In this document: piece by piece, positions 18,285 to 27,750 of the stretch | Position numbering within the stretch: position 1 is the stretch's first letter | Layout of the letters: each line of letters begins with the position of its first letter | DNA from: Roseiarcus sp050013915 | GTDB taxonomy: Bacteria > Pseudomonadota > Alphaproteobacteria > Rhizobiales > Beijerinckiaceae | Direction: 5' to 3' | DNA length: 64,000 nucleotides | Assembly (NCBI GenBank): GCA_050013915.1 | Contig: JBEKEI010000018.1 | Coordinates: 1 to 64,000 of the forward strand | Made by a program: the position numbers and the translations under genes | The notes under the pieces: model-generated | The model's input: the letters and a program-made list of their open reading frames with translations, nothing else | Database searches by the model: none | What the model was told of the DNA's origin: nothing

Positions 18285-18471
18285 CACGTTAATTCGTAGG
18301 ATTCGTTCGGGCGCGCCGCACGGATTGTCCGGCTCTCCGCCCGCCCGGAAGCCCGCGACGACGAAACCGGCGAGCCACATTTCAGGACGGCGCGGTGCGG
18401 CCTCCGCAAGAAACTGCCGATCATGCGATGATCCGGAGCACAGATTGGCCGACGCGCCGGCGCAGTTCGGC

Positions 18472-19812
18472 TCAGGCGAGCCGCCGCGCGGGCGCGGCCG
18501 GGATAAAGAGCCCCGACCTCGAGATGACGAAAACGATCAGCATCAGCGGCGCCAAGCCGAGGAAACTCGCAAGCGCCTCAAAAAAGCTCGCCGGCGCCTT
18601 TGCGGCGGCGATCTGCACGAATATGTTGAGGTAGAACAATCTCGCGATGAAGCCTCCCCGCCCCAGCCATCGCGAGAGAAAGAGGAACAGCGCGCCCGCG
18701 GCGAGGCCGTCGAGGATCACGGCGAACCAACCGCCTTCGCGATAGGCGACGAGCCCTCCGAATGCGGTCAAGCTGCCGAGTCCGCCGATGAGCGAGCGCC
18801 AGGCGAGTACGGAAATCTCGCCGTCGATCCTGCCATTGTCGCTCAGAACGAACGGCTTTTCGGGATAAATGAATCTCGGGATCGGCGCGACCGCGACCGA
18901 ATAATAGAATTGCCACCCGACGTAGTCCGTCCTGTCGATGAGATCCTTCATGTTGATCGTGACATAAATGAGATCGCTTCGATCGATGACGCTCTGCATG
19001 AGCTCGTCGAATATGTTGCGATCGGCCGCATAGTGGAATCCGCTCGCCGCGCTTATGACCTCCGATTTCGAACCGACGGCGCCGCGGTTTTCCCTCATGA
19101 ACACAACTATCGGACTCACCACGACCAGAATCACCAGGACCGCCGCCATGGTCTGGAACGCCCTCGCCCTCTGCCCGGTCATGACCAGCGCGGCGAAAGC
19201 CATGAGGAGCGGCGTGATGATCAGGAGTCGCGCGCCGGTCGACAGCGCCGTCACCACGACCATGGCGATCATGGCGCCGAGAATCGCGGCCGCGGCGCGC
19301 CGCGACTGCTTGAGCGCGTAGGCGAACGCGAGCGCGATCGTCGCGACCGACAATCCGGAGAAGGCGCTCAATATCTGTCGGTAATAATCCTTTTCCTCAA
19401 AATATACCTGGACGTTGCCGGACGAATAACTCGAGACGTCGTTCATGTAGAAATACAGGAAATATAACACCGCGCTGACGAACGCGAGCGTAGACATGTG
19501 GGATATCGACAGTTCATCGAGGCGGCCAAATCCCAGTGGCCGGACGCCCGCCATCGCTCTCCAGGAGATCGCGACCCCGCAAACGATCGCCAGCAGGAAT
19601 ATCCAATGGATCGCCAGGGCTCCAGATATTTCTTCGCTCGAATAATCCTTGAGATATGACATGGATTTCATCAGCACCGCGATCGGGCAATACATCATCG
19701 AGAAAATTGCCACGACTCCGAGGTGACTGAAGATCAGATCTTTCGAGGAAGCCATCGCGTAGATCAGCGCGATGCACGTCAATGCGTACAAAAACGCCAT
19801 GAAAATATCCAT
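18472..19812 (-). CDS. Wzy-like polysaccharide polymerase (O-antigen/EPS polymerase)
   Basis: A 446-residue polytopic membrane protein with roughly 10-12 hydrophobic segments and a long soluble loop near residues 240-300 (RENRGAVGSKSEVISAASG... DLIDRTDYVGWQFYYSV). That helix-loop layout, plus PIPRFIYPEKPF in the loop, is usual for O-antigen polymerases, which show little sequence conservation. Its place in a cluster with a flippase, glycosyltransferases and Wza/Wzc supports polymerisation of the repeat unit on the periplasmic side. Codon choice is less GC-extreme than in neighbours, as usual for Wzy genes. Assignment rests on topology and context. Confidence 0.72.
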   Translation of the reverse strand: MDIFMAFLYALTCIALIYAMASSKDLIFSHLGVVAIFSMMYCPIAVLMKSMSYLKDYSSEEISGALAIHWIFLLAIVCGVAISWRAMAGVRPLGFGRLDELSISHMSTLAFVSAVLYFLYFYMNDVSSYSSGNVQVYFEEKDYYRQILSAFSGLSVATIALAFAYALKQSRRAAAAILGAMIAMVVVTALSTGARLLIITPLLMAFAALVMTGQRARAFQTMAAVLVILVVVSPIVVFMRENRGAVGSKSEVISAASGFHYAADRNIFDELMQSVIDRSDLIYVTINMKDLIDRTDYVGWQFYYSVAVAPIPRFIYPEKPFVLSDNGRIDGEISVLAWRSLIGGLGSLTAFGGLVAYREGGWFAVILDGLAAGALFLFLSRWLGRGGFIARLFYLNIFVQIAAAKAPASFFEALASFLGLAPLMLIVFVISRSGLFIPAAPARRLA

Positions 19813-19824
19813 TCCGTCCCCGAT

Positions 19825-20853
19825 CTATCGGTCGAACACGAGGTCGTCGCCCGGCGTCGGCGCATCGACGCGGTATCGAATTTCGTGAAGCGCCTTTTGG
19901 ACGACTTCCTCGACCACTTCGGCGCAACCTCCTCTGGCGATGAAGGGAAGCGCGATCGGGCCATGTCTCAGAACGACCTTCGCAAGCCCCCAATAGCCGA
20001 CTGCGATCCGCCCAGGAGCCATTTTCTCCCGGACGTTCCGAAACGCCCGCGCGGCAGGCAATATGTCCCGGTCGAGACGCTCCCTCGCGAAGGCGGAAAG
20101 CGCCTGAAACAGCGGCGGATCGTGGGCGTAAAGATCGACGCCAGTCCGTTTCTCGACGAGATAATTCGCCGCACCCATGCAGGCGCTGGTCGCCTGGATG
20201 GCAAATTTCGCCCGCGTAACGCCGCCTCGATGGATTCTATATTTCAGCAGCGGCAGATTGATTCGACGAAACTGGAAATGATCGACCGCACGCAACCAGA
20301 AATCGTGTTCCTCGCTCCAGAGAAAGTCCCGATAGCCCCCGAGCGTCTCGATCACGCGGCGGCGCATCAGCACGGTCGGATTGATGATCGGCTTGACGAG
20401 CCTGCGAAACAGCAGCCCGTCCCGGATGCGCTCGTTGGTCGCGCGCGGTTCGGTCTGCCGCCCGATCACCTGCCCGGCTTCATCGATCGAGACGATATCG
20501 CTGCAGGCGATATCGACATTCGGCTCCGCGTCCATCAGCGCGACCTCGCAGGCGAGCCGATCGACGCGCGCGACATCGTCCGCGTCCATCCGCGCGATCA
20601 GTTCGCCGCCGCATTCGGCGAGGCCGATGTTGACCGCTCCGGTAATTCCCACATGCGCGACGGTATGAACGCGCAGTCGAGGATCGTGATAGCCGGCGAG
20701 GATCGCCGGCGTCGCGTCGACGCTGCCGTCATCGACGATCACGAATTCGAAGTCGGCGAACGACTGCGACAAGATGCTGTCCACGGCTTCGCGCAGGAAC
20801 GCGCCGCCATTGTAGACCGCCATCACGACGCTGACACGAGGACGGGTCGCCAT
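19825..20853 (-). CDS. family 2 glycosyltransferase
   Basis: A 342-residue GT-A enzyme: RVSVVMAVYNGGAFLREAVDSIL, FVIVDDGSVDATPAI, ELIARMDADDVARVDRL (DXD metal site), then NPTVLMRRRVIETLGGY and FLWSEEHDFWLRAV, where the EHD-type motif holds the catalytic base region. Start ATG 20853 overlaps the acyltransferase stop (ATGA), so translation is coupled. The acceptor and donor sugars cannot be read from the sequence. Confidence 0.9.
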   Translation of the reverse strand: MATRPRVSVVMAVYNGGAFLREAVDSILSQSFADFEFVIVDDGSVDATPAILAGYHDPRLRVHTVAHVGITGAVNIGLAECGGELIARMDADDVARVDRLACEVALMDAEPNVDIACSDIVSIDEAGQVIGRQTEPRATNERIRDGLLFRRLVKPIINPTVLMRRRVIETLGGYRDFLWSEEHDFWLRAVDHFQFRRINLPLLKYRIHRGGVTRAKFAIQATSACMGAANYLVEKRTGVDLYAHDPPLFQALSAFARERLDRDILPAARAFRNVREKMAPGRIAVGYWGLAKVVLRHGPIALPFIARGGCAEVVEEVVQKALHEIRYRVDAPTPGDDLVFDR

Positions 20854-22070
20854 CAGGCCCACGCGGCTAGGCGCGCCGAAGATCGCGCGACGATGCGCTG
20901 GATCGTCAGGCTGAGGACCACGACGACGAGCGACGCGGCCGCCAGAAACAGCCCGAATGTCCCGATATCGCGGGCTCGCTCGCGAAAGCAAACCGCGAAG
21001 ACAAAAAATGCGGCGGGATAGTGAACCGCATAGGTCTCGTAACCGAACGAGGCGATCCAGGACAGAACGCGGCGCGGCGCCGCCGCGAGCCTTGCCGACG
21101 TGGCGCGCGCCCAACCCAGAACCAGGACGCCGGAGGCGCCGCAGATGAAGATGGATGCGAGGCTCGGCGCCCGGTTGGCCGCCACGAACAGGGCGGCGCC
21201 GACGACGAGGCTGGGCCACGAACCGAACCGAGCGCCGGTCGGAAAGACGCGCGCCGCGGCGCCGAGACACCAGACCGCGAACAGGCACGCCCATTCCGCG
21301 CCGCACGCGAGCGCCGCGATGATAAAGCATGCCGCGACAGCGAACGGCCAACCGGTCCGCCAGGCGATCAGGCGAAACAGCAGGAACCCCGCCAGATAGA
21401 ACTGCACTATGTAGCCGAGCGTCCACAAGGGGCCATTCGAACCGAACGCCGCGACGAACGTCGGTTCGAGGCAGAGGAGATTGCCGACGAAATTCCTCGC
21501 CGTCATCGCCGCGACGAAATCATAGGCGCGCTGGCTCGAGTAGACGCCCGCGGCGCCCAGGCCGAATGCGCCGAGCGTGTCGAGAAAGGCGGAAAGACCC
21601 ACGGCGATCCATAGGGTCGGAAGGATTCTGGCGAGGCGCCGCCGCGCGAAGCTCCCGAAGCCGAGGGTCCGGCCCTCGCGTCGCGCCGCGAGCAGAGGGC
21701 CTCCCACGAGAAAGCCGCTCAGGAAGACAAAGACAAAGGCCGCCTGAGCGCCGAAGCGCGTCGCCAACCGGTAGGCGACGACAAACGCCGCGAACACGGA
21801 ATCCTGCCCGCCGAGTTCGGGAATCTCGGGCAGAGCCATAGCGGCGAAATGGCCGAGCACGACCTGGGCGATGAGGAGCGCCCGCAACGCGTCGAGCCAG
21901 GCGGAGGCTTCGGGCGGGAGCGACCAGGACTGACCCTTCGGGCTACGCGATGGAACTTCGCCCAGCCGGTCGATCGACGCTGGACAGGGTATGCTTTCGT
22001 CGTCGCGGACGAGCCTCGCCTCAGGTCCTGCGGCGTCCGATGCGAAGAGTTGTGGCAGGGTCACCGCCAT
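20853..22070 (-). CDS. acyltransferase family 3 membrane protein
   Basis: A 405-residue membrane acyltransferase of the OafA/NodX/ExoZ family, which adds acetyl or succinyl groups to polysaccharide. After a ~55-residue cytoplasmic lead come the motif WLDALRALLIAQVVLGHFAAM (family R..A...V...H; His is the catalytic-type residue), FVFLSGFLVGGPL, FARRRLARILPTLW, and about 10 hydrophobic helices. ATG 22070 begins just past the upstream stop (22073); the open frame runs farther right without family features. The stop overlaps the next start (ATGA). Confidence 0.87.
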   Translation of the reverse strand: MAVTLPQLFASDAAGPEARLVRDDESIPCPASIDRLGEVPSRSPKGQSWSLPPEASAWLDALRALLIAQVVLGHFAAMALPEIPELGGQDSVFAAFVVAYRLATRFGAQAAFVFVFLSGFLVGGPLLAARREGRTLGFGSFARRRLARILPTLWIAVGLSAFLDTLGAFGLGAAGVYSSQRAYDFVAAMTARNFVGNLLCLEPTFVAAFGSNGPLWTLGYIVQFYLAGFLLFRLIAWRTGWPFAVAACFIIAALACGAEWACLFAVWCLGAAARVFPTGARFGSWPSLVVGAALFVAANRAPSLASIFICGASGVLVLGWARATSARLAAAPRRVLSWIASFGYETYAVHYPAAFFVFAVCFRERARDIGTFGLFLAAASLVVVVLSLTIQRIVARSSARLAAWA

Positions 22071-22072
22071 CC

Positions 22073-23092
22073 CTAGAGACGCTCTGGCGCGGGCGGGCCG
22101 AGGCGTCGGCCGCGGCGGAAATGGCGCAAGCCGGCGCGCCAGCGGTGCAGCGTGTCGCGCCACCGGAACGATCCGCGATTGAGCGTCCCGGCGAGCGCGC
22201 GCGGAGAGACCCCGGCGGGCATGTCGAAGAAGCCGCCGGGCGCGATCGCATAGCGCTCGGCCCCGCGGCTCGGCATCGCCGTCATCGGCCGCTTCTGGAA
22301 ATGAATGTAGAGGTACTCCTCGGCGCGCCACTGCGCCCCGTCGGAATAGCCGCGATAGACCCGGCCGCGATCGAAGTAGAAGAGCTGGTCCCGATAGTTC
22401 CGCCTCGGGGCGACGCGCTCGAATCGCGCGATCGCCGGATCAATGTCGGCGATCAGCGACTCGTCCTCGAAGAAGCGGCCGTCCTGCGCCCGCCAGATCC
22501 GATTGACGCCGATATGCTCGTCGAAGCCGCGATGGCTCGGGTCTTCGAGAGTCGCCCGCCAGTCGAACGCGGGATGCGGCCGGCGGAACATTTCGTTGGC
22601 GAGCGGGCAATTTCGGTAGAGCGTGAGGTGGCCCACCGAGAATATCTTGTCGTACCGGCCGAGCAGGTCGGCGGTAATCTGTCGACCGAGATCGCCGAAG
22701 ATCATGTCGAGGTCGCAATGACCCCAATAGTCGAAGGATCGTGGCTCGTCGTCAAGGAGCGCCCAATAGGCGGGGCGGAAGTCGCAGGCCTTGTAGGGCG
22801 TGCCCAGCCCCGCTTCGAGGCCGAGAGCGGCGCTGAACTTCTCGCGGAAACGGCGCGCGGTCATCGCGCGAATGCGCACGTTCGGCGGCGCGTCGTAGCC
22901 CGACGCGTCGGCGTCGGCAAAGACCAGCCATTCGAAGGCGCCGTTGAACCCGCAGGAATCGAGCCAGAGCTGGAAATGGCCCGGAAGTTCGCCGAAATAG
23001 ACGGCGATGATGACGACGGCGGGAAACGCCGCCCCACTCGCGGCCGCGGGCTCAGACGATGGTGCGGAGGAATGCATCATATCGTCTCGCAT
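22073..23092 (-). CDS. DUF6625-like glycosyltransferase-type protein
   Basis: A 339-residue cytoplasmic protein. The opening VVIIAVYFGELPGHFQLWLDSC, the middle YKACDFRPAYWALL and FDYWGHCDLDMIFGDLG (a GHCDxD metal-site-like motif), and RGFDEHIGVNRI match my memory of the DUF6625 family, a GT-A-like group in polysaccharide clusters. No enzyme activity is established for it that I can name. Starts at 23080 or 23077 are also possible and have a nearer GAGA site; the 23092 start overlaps the preceding GT4 gene by 41 bases. Confidence 0.75.
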   Translation of the reverse strand: MRDDMMHSSAPSSEPAAASGAAFPAVVIIAVYFGELPGHFQLWLDSCGFNGAFEWLVFADADASGYDAPPNVRIRAMTARRFREKFSAALGLEAGLGTPYKACDFRPAYWALLDDEPRSFDYWGHCDLDMIFGDLGRQITADLLGRYDKIFSVGHLTLYRNCPLANEMFRRPHPAFDWRATLEDPSHRGFDEHIGVNRIWRAQDGRFFEDESLIADIDPAIARFERVAPRRNYRDQLFYFDRGRVYRGYSDGAQWRAEEYLYIHFQKRPMTAMPSRGAERYAIAPGGFFDMPAGVSPRALAGTLNRGSFRWRDTLHRWRAGLRHFRRGRRLGPPAPERL

Positions 23093-24164
23093 AAGCGGTC
23101 CAGCTCAAATTTGCCCGGTCGTCGTCGGTCAGCACCCGGCGGTCGGCGGGCTTGCGGCGGACGAACTCAGCCATCTCGCGGATCGCGCCGGCCAGCGCCG
23201 CCGCGTTGGCGGGCTCGACGACGGTCACCGCCTCCTTGTCGCCGATCGCCGCCCTCAGATCGGGCGCGCCGGTCATCGCGCTGCCGATCACCGGCAGGCC
23301 GCAGGCGAGCGCTTCGGCCAGGACCATTCCGAAGCCGTCCTGCCGCGAGGGCAACAGCAGGACGTGATGGCGCGCCATCACGGCGCCCAATTCCTGATGG
23401 GTCTTGTGTCCGAGCGAGGTGAAGTTGGCGAGGGCAGGAAAGGCGAGATCGCCCGGCGTTCCCACATGGGTCAGCGTGAGGTTCGGATCGGCCCGAAGGA
23501 CGGCGGCGAGCGCGTCGCAACCCTTTTGATACGACCAGCTTCCCACGAATAGCAGCCGGAGCGGCCCCTCCGGTCGCGGCGACGGCGCGAAAGTCGCGAA
23601 ATCGACGCCATAGGGATTCCTGAACAGGCGCGCCGGATCGAAGCCGCGTTCGACGAAGCTCTCGACCGCATGAGTCGATGGCAAGGCGATGCAATCGGCG
23701 ATTTCATAGCCCGCAAGTTCGCGCGCGACGTAGCCGGCGCTCGGGCGCTGGCCGCCGACCGAAAGGAGTTCGACCTGGCTGGAGATGTGACGCGAACCGC
23801 GCTCGAGAATCACCTTGGCGCCGTATTTCCGCCGGGCGACCCGCGCGCTCTCGACCGCCATCGCGGAAAGGCCGATGAAGACGTCGCAAGGCGGCAAGTC
23901 GCGCGCGAACGCCTCATCGGTCCGTGCGAACATCGCTTCGACGGCGCACTGCTGGAGCGACGGCAGGCGCCGAAACAGCGCGGCGGTGGACCAGGGTTGC
24001 AAGCGGAGGAAATAGCTGCGGGCGTGAGCCAAAGGTATCCTGTCCCGCCTGATGCGGAACTTTGGAAGGTAGCTCATATAGGTGACGTCGCGGCCCATCG
24101 CGATGAGTTCGCGGGCGAGATGACGCAAATGGAATGCGCTCGTGGTCGCGATGACGATCCTCAT
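23052..24164 (-). CDS. family 4 glycosyltransferase
   Basis: A 370-residue GT-B enzyme. Start MRIVIATTSAFHLRHLARELI; C-terminal half LRLLFVGSWSYQKGCDAL, LTHVGTPGD, MARHHVLLLPSRQDGFGMVLAEALACGLPVIGSAMTGAPDL (classic E-x7-E nucleotide-sugar site). An extra upstream open frame to 24566 lacks family sequence. The ATG at 24164 overlaps the flippase stop (ATGA), so the two are coupled. Confidence 0.9.
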   Translation of the reverse strand: MRIVIATTSAFHLRHLARELIAMGRDVTYMSYLPKFRIRRDRIPLAHARSYFLRLQPWSTAALFRRLPSLQQCAVEAMFARTDEAFARDLPPCDVFIGLSAMAVESARVARRKYGAKVILERGSRHISSQVELLSVGGQRPSAGYVARELAGYEIADCIALPSTHAVESFVERGFDPARLFRNPYGVDFATFAPSPRPEGPLRLLFVGSWSYQKGCDALAAVLRADPNLTLTHVGTPGDLAFPALANFTSLGHKTHQELGAVMARHHVLLLPSRQDGFGMVLAEALACGLPVIGSAMTGAPDLRAAIGDKEAVTVVEPANAAALAGAIREMAEFVRRKPADRRVLTDDDRANLSWTAYARRYDAFLRTIV

Positions 24165-25486
24165 GGCGTCACGATTTCCGGCGCGACGGGTTCGGGCGCG
24201 CCGAACAGTCGCCGCGACAGCAGCAGCGTGACGCCGAACTTCACGGCCTCCGACAGAAGGCGCCCGATCGCCGCGCCGACCGCGCCAAACCTGAGAGTCC
24301 AGACAGGAACGAGAATCAGCGCGACGACGACCAGCCAGGCTTGAATTCGCAGCAGCCGCGCGCTGGCGCCCGAGGAAAGGATGGCGTTGTCGACCGCGTG
24401 GGTCATGATCGCGAACGTCTGGGCGAACGCCAGTACGAGCATGATGGCCGGCGCGCCGGCGCGATATTCGGGCGCGAGCGCCAGCGAGGTCGCCAGGCCC
24501 GAAAACAGTGCGATTGCGGCCGCGCCGAGCAGGCCGACCGCGCCCGCGGCGACGATCCACCGCCATTGGATCCGCGCGCGCTCGATCGTCTCCGCGCGCG
24601 ATCCACGGCCCTGAAACAGCAGGGGCCGGAAATAGTTGGTGAGGATCGCCGTCGTGACCGCGTACGGGCGGCCGACCAGGCCGGCGACGGCGGCGTAGAC
24701 GCCCGCGCTCGCCAGGCCGCCCGCCGCGCTGACGACGTAGCGATCGAGATAGGCCCCGACCCAGCCGATCGGCGCCATGGCGCTGACCGGCGCGCCATAG
24801 CGAATCGCGGTCGCCCAGTAGGGAGCGGCCGCGGCGACATCGGCCGACCGGAAGTATCGGCCGCCGAAATAGACGAACAGGAATCCGCCCGTGGTCACGC
24901 CGCGCGCGACCACGAGGCCGAGCAGGAATCCGATCGCGTCGGCGCGAATGTAGGCGAGGCTGAGGCCGGTGACCGCGACGGTCGCCGCCGCCTCCGTCGC
25001 CGACCAGAGCGAAAAGCGAAGGTAATCCCGGCGCGCGGCGAGGGGGGTCAGCATGCTCGTCTTCGCGATCTCCTCGGCGAGATAGACGAGCGCCAGCGCA
25101 GGCGCGAGTGCGAACAATCGGTCGGCCGGGAACGCCGCCGCCAGCGTCAGGCCGAGCGCCGCCAGCGGCGCCAAGGCAAATGCGAGGGGCCGGAACAAGC
25201 GGAACGCCAGGCCGATCGCGACTTGGCGCTGGCGATCTTCGTCCTTCATCCCCGCGCAGATCGACAGCAAGGTCTGATTCAGCGCCATGACGACGGCGCC
25301 GTCGAGAAACGCCGCGACGCCCATCGCCATCATCGCGAAACCGAATTCTTCCCGCGTCAGCAGTTCCGTGTAGACGCGAATTCCGACCAGCGAAGCCCCG
25401 GCGACGACGATCTGCCCTGCCGCCGAATGGATCACGGGTTTCGTCTTCGCCAGAACTCGCGAAACAATGCGGAGGCGCCGATTCAC
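24161..25486 (-). CDS. Wzx-like lipid-linked repeat-unit flippase (MOP superfamily)
   Basis: A 441-residue polytopic membrane protein with 12 or more predicted helices; charged residues are sparse within helices. Features of polysaccharide flippases: VIHSAAGQIVVAGASLVGIRVYTELLTREEFG at the start, GAPVSAMAPIGWVGAYLDRYVVS in the middle and a terminal pair of helices. It should move the undecaprenyl-linked repeat across the inner membrane. It is coupled by ATGA to the GT4 gene and separated by 37 bases from the WcaI-like gene upstream. Confidence 0.87.
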   Translation of the reverse strand: MNRRLRIVSRVLAKTKPVIHSAAGQIVVAGASLVGIRVYTELLTREEFGFAMMAMGVAAFLDGAVVMALNQTLLSICAGMKDEDRQRQVAIGLAFRLFRPLAFALAPLAALGLTLAAAFPADRLFALAPALALVYLAEEIAKTSMLTPLAARRDYLRFSLWSATEAAATVAVTGLSLAYIRADAIGFLLGLVVARGVTTGGFLFVYFGGRYFRSADVAAAAPYWATAIRYGAPVSAMAPIGWVGAYLDRYVVSAAGGLASAGVYAAVAGLVGRPYAVTTAILTNYFRPLLFQGRGSRAETIERARIQWRWIVAAGAVGLLGAAAIALFSGLATSLALAPEYRAGAPAIMLVLAFAQTFAIMTHAVDNAILSSGASARLLRIQAWLVVVALILVPVWTLRFGAVGAAIGRLLSEAVKFGVTLLLSRRLFGAPEPVAPEIVTP

Positions 25487-25523
25487 GCGTCTTCTCCGCT
25501 GGAGCCGCGGTCCGTCAGCGCCC

Positions 25524-26798
25524 TCAAGGCGGGACGGCGGCGACGCGAACGATCATCGCTCTCGCGCGCGCCGATTCTTCCGTTCCCAGGATTGCGGCCT
25601 CGATCGAGCGCAGCGCCTCGACCTTCGACAACAGCTGTGCGAGCTGACGGCCGCGTCCCGAAGCGTCCTGCCCGAAACTCTCGTCTGCGGCGCTGCGCAG
25701 GATCGCGTCGGCCAGCGCGCTCGGATCATCGGGCGCAACGACGATCGCCGCGCCATCGAGAAACAGGGCGAGCTCGGTGCCGACCGCCGCCGTGACGACG
25801 ATGCGCCGCCCGCTCGCCAGCATGCCGCCCATCTTCGAAGGCAGCACGAGATCGGCGGCGCCGGACTGCTGCGGCAGCACGTGCAGATCGGCAAGACCCA
25901 GAAAGTCCGAGAGGCGCTCCTGGGGCTGGAACGGAAGCAGCTGCACGTTGGCGACCTCGCCGAATTCCGCGGCCAGCATCGCCTTGGCCGGGCCTTCGCC
26001 CGCGATGACGAACCGGATGTTGCTCTGTGCATTCACCTCGCGGATGGCCGCCACAAGATGATCGAGCCCCTGCTTTGCCCCGAGCGCGCCGGAATAGAGG
26101 ACGACGAACTCCTTGGGTCCGATCCCGAGTTCGGCGCGAAACGAGCTGAGTCCCTCGATCGGCTGGACGCGTTCGAGGTCGACCCAGTTGCGCACGACCG
26201 AGATTCTCTCCCGGTCGACGCCCTTGGCCACGAGACGTTCCGCCATTCTGTTGGAAATCGTGACGACGCGGCGGAACCGCCGCAGCATGGCGCGCTCGAA
26301 GCCATAGGCGATCCTCCTCATCCACCACGCGCCGCGGAGGTGGCCGACCCCGAAGGCGGCGTCGACCTCGAGATCCTGGACGTGCAGCACAGTCGCCGCG
26401 CCCACGATCGAGGCGGCCAACAGGGCGACCGGAGCGACGAGCAGCGTCGGCTCGACACAGAGAACCGTCCGCGGGCGGCGTCTCACGATCTGCCAGAACG
26501 CGACCGGCGCCGAGAAGACCGCGAACGACAGGGGGGCGAGCAGACGCCATATGCCTTGCATCCGCTCGCGCAACAGCAGCGGGCAGCGCAGGATCCTGAC
26601 CCGGTTGTTGAGTTCGACGCTGTAACCGCGATTGCGATGGGGAGGGATCGCCTTCCAGCCGGGATAGTGCGGCGGTGTCGTGATCACTGTGACCTCGTGA
26701 CCGATTTGGCTGAGGTGGTCGCCGATTTCCCCGGTGTAGCGTCCGACGCCAGCGAACTCCGGCGCGTAGTTCATGCCGTAGATGACGATTTGCGCCAC
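25524..26798 (-). CDS. WcaI-like family 4 glycosyltransferase
   Basis: A 424-residue GT4 of the colanic-acid WcaI type. Start VAQIVIYGMNYAPEFAGVGRYTGEI with the WcaI signature PPHYPGW; then VLHVQDLEVDAAFGVG, VVLYSGALGAKQGLDHLV, and LPSKMGGMLASGRRIVV. In E. coli WcaI is thought to add fucose to the colanic-acid lipid intermediate, which fits gmd and fcl next door. The GTG start at 26798 lies one base after the fcl stop, with GAGG upstream. The long open frame to the right lacks family residues. Confidence 0.88.
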   Translation of the reverse strand: MAQIVIYGMNYAPEFAGVGRYTGEIGDHLSQIGHEVTVITTPPHYPGWKAIPPHRNRGYSVELNNRVRILRCPLLLRERMQGIWRLLAPLSFAVFSAPVAFWQIVRRRPRTVLCVEPTLLVAPVALLAASIVGAATVLHVQDLEVDAAFGVGHLRGAWWMRRIAYGFERAMLRRFRRVVTISNRMAERLVAKGVDRERISVVRNWVDLERVQPIEGLSSFRAELGIGPKEFVVLYSGALGAKQGLDHLVAAIREVNAQSNIRFVIAGEGPAKAMLAAEFGEVANVQLLPFQPQERLSDFLGLADLHVLPQQSGAADLVLPSKMGGMLASGRRIVVTAAVGTELALFLDGAAIVVAPDDPSALADAILRSAADESFGQDASGRGRQLAQLLSKVEALRSIEAAILGTEESARARAMIVRVAAVPP

Positions 26799-26799
26799 G

Positions 26800-27750
26800 T
26801 CAGGCCTCGACCTGCCGTCGGAGGAACCACTCATAGGTCTCGCGGATTCCGTCCGCCAGACTCCGCGCCGGCTTCCAGCCGAGCGCCGCCAGCCGCGCGC
26901 CGCTGACGAGCTTGCGCGGCGGCCCGTCGGGAAAGTCGGGATCCGCCACGATGCGTCCCTCAAAGCCGACGATGCCGGCGACCAGTTCCGCGAGCTCGCG
27001 GATCGTGAGCTCCTCGCCTGAGCCGACATTGATCGGCTCCGATCCCGAATAGACCTGAAGCAGATGGACGAGCGCATCGGCGCAATCGTCGACATGCAGG
27101 AACTCCCGGCGCTGCGAGCCGCTGCCCCAGATCACGAGTTCGGCGCGATTCTGCGCCATGGCCTCGTGCGACTTGCGGATCAGGGCCGGCAGAACGTGAG
27201 ACGCGCGCAGATCGAAGTTATCGCCTGGACCGTAGAGATTGGTGGGCAGAGCCGAGATGTAGTCGCGCCCGTACTGTTTTCGGTAGGCCTGGGCGAGCTT
27301 CACGCCGGCAATCTTGGCGATGGCGTACCATTCATTGGTCGGCTCGAGCGGTCCGGTCAGCAGCGCGTCTTCGGCGATCGGCTGCGGCGCCAGCCTCGGA
27401 TAGATGCATGACGAGCCGAGGAACAGCATGCGGTCGATTCCGAAGCGATGGGCAGCCTCGGTGACATTGGCCTCGATCATGAGGTTGCGATACAGGAACT
27501 CCGCGGGATAGGCGGCGTTGGCGAGGATGCCGCCGACTCTCGCCGCGGCCATGACGATCGCGTCGGGCCTGGCCGCCGCGAGCCAGGTCTCGACCTCCGC
27601 CTGGCGGGTGAGATCGACCTCCTCGCGGTCGACGACGACGACCTGGCAATCCTCCCGCGCGAGACGGCGGACAACGGCGGAGCCGACCATGCCCTTGTGG
27701 CCGGCGACCCAGATCCGCCGGCGCCACAGCGGATAGACGCTCCGATTCAT
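26800..27750 (-). CDS. fcl: GDP-L-fucose synthase (GDP-4-keto-6-deoxymannose epimerase/reductase)
   Basis: A 316-residue short-chain dehydrogenase/epimerase that makes GDP-L-fucose with NADPH. The N-terminal nucleotide loop is VAGHKGMVGSAVVRRL (GxxGxxG). The catalytic Tyr-x3-Lys is in EWYAIAKIAGVKLAQAY, preceded by LGSSCIYP (catalytic Ser). NLYGPGDNFD is also typical. Its ATG overlaps the gmd stop (ATGA). Together with gmd it supplies fucose from GDP-mannose, the basis for predicting a fucose-containing polymer. Confidence 0.95.
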   Translation of the reverse strand: MNRSVYPLWRRRIWVAGHKGMVGSAVVRRLAREDCQVVVVDREEVDLTRQAEVETWLAAARPDAIVMAAARVGGILANAAYPAEFLYRNLMIEANVTEAAHRFGIDRMLFLGSSCIYPRLAPQPIAEDALLTGPLEPTNEWYAIAKIAGVKLAQAYRKQYGRDYISALPTNLYGPGDNFDLRASHVLPALIRKSHEAMAQNRAELVIWGSGSQRREFLHVDDCADALVHLLQVYSGSEPINVGSGEELTIRELAELVAGIVGFEGRIVADPDFPDGPPRKLVSGARLAALGWKPARSLADGIRETYEWFLRRQVEA

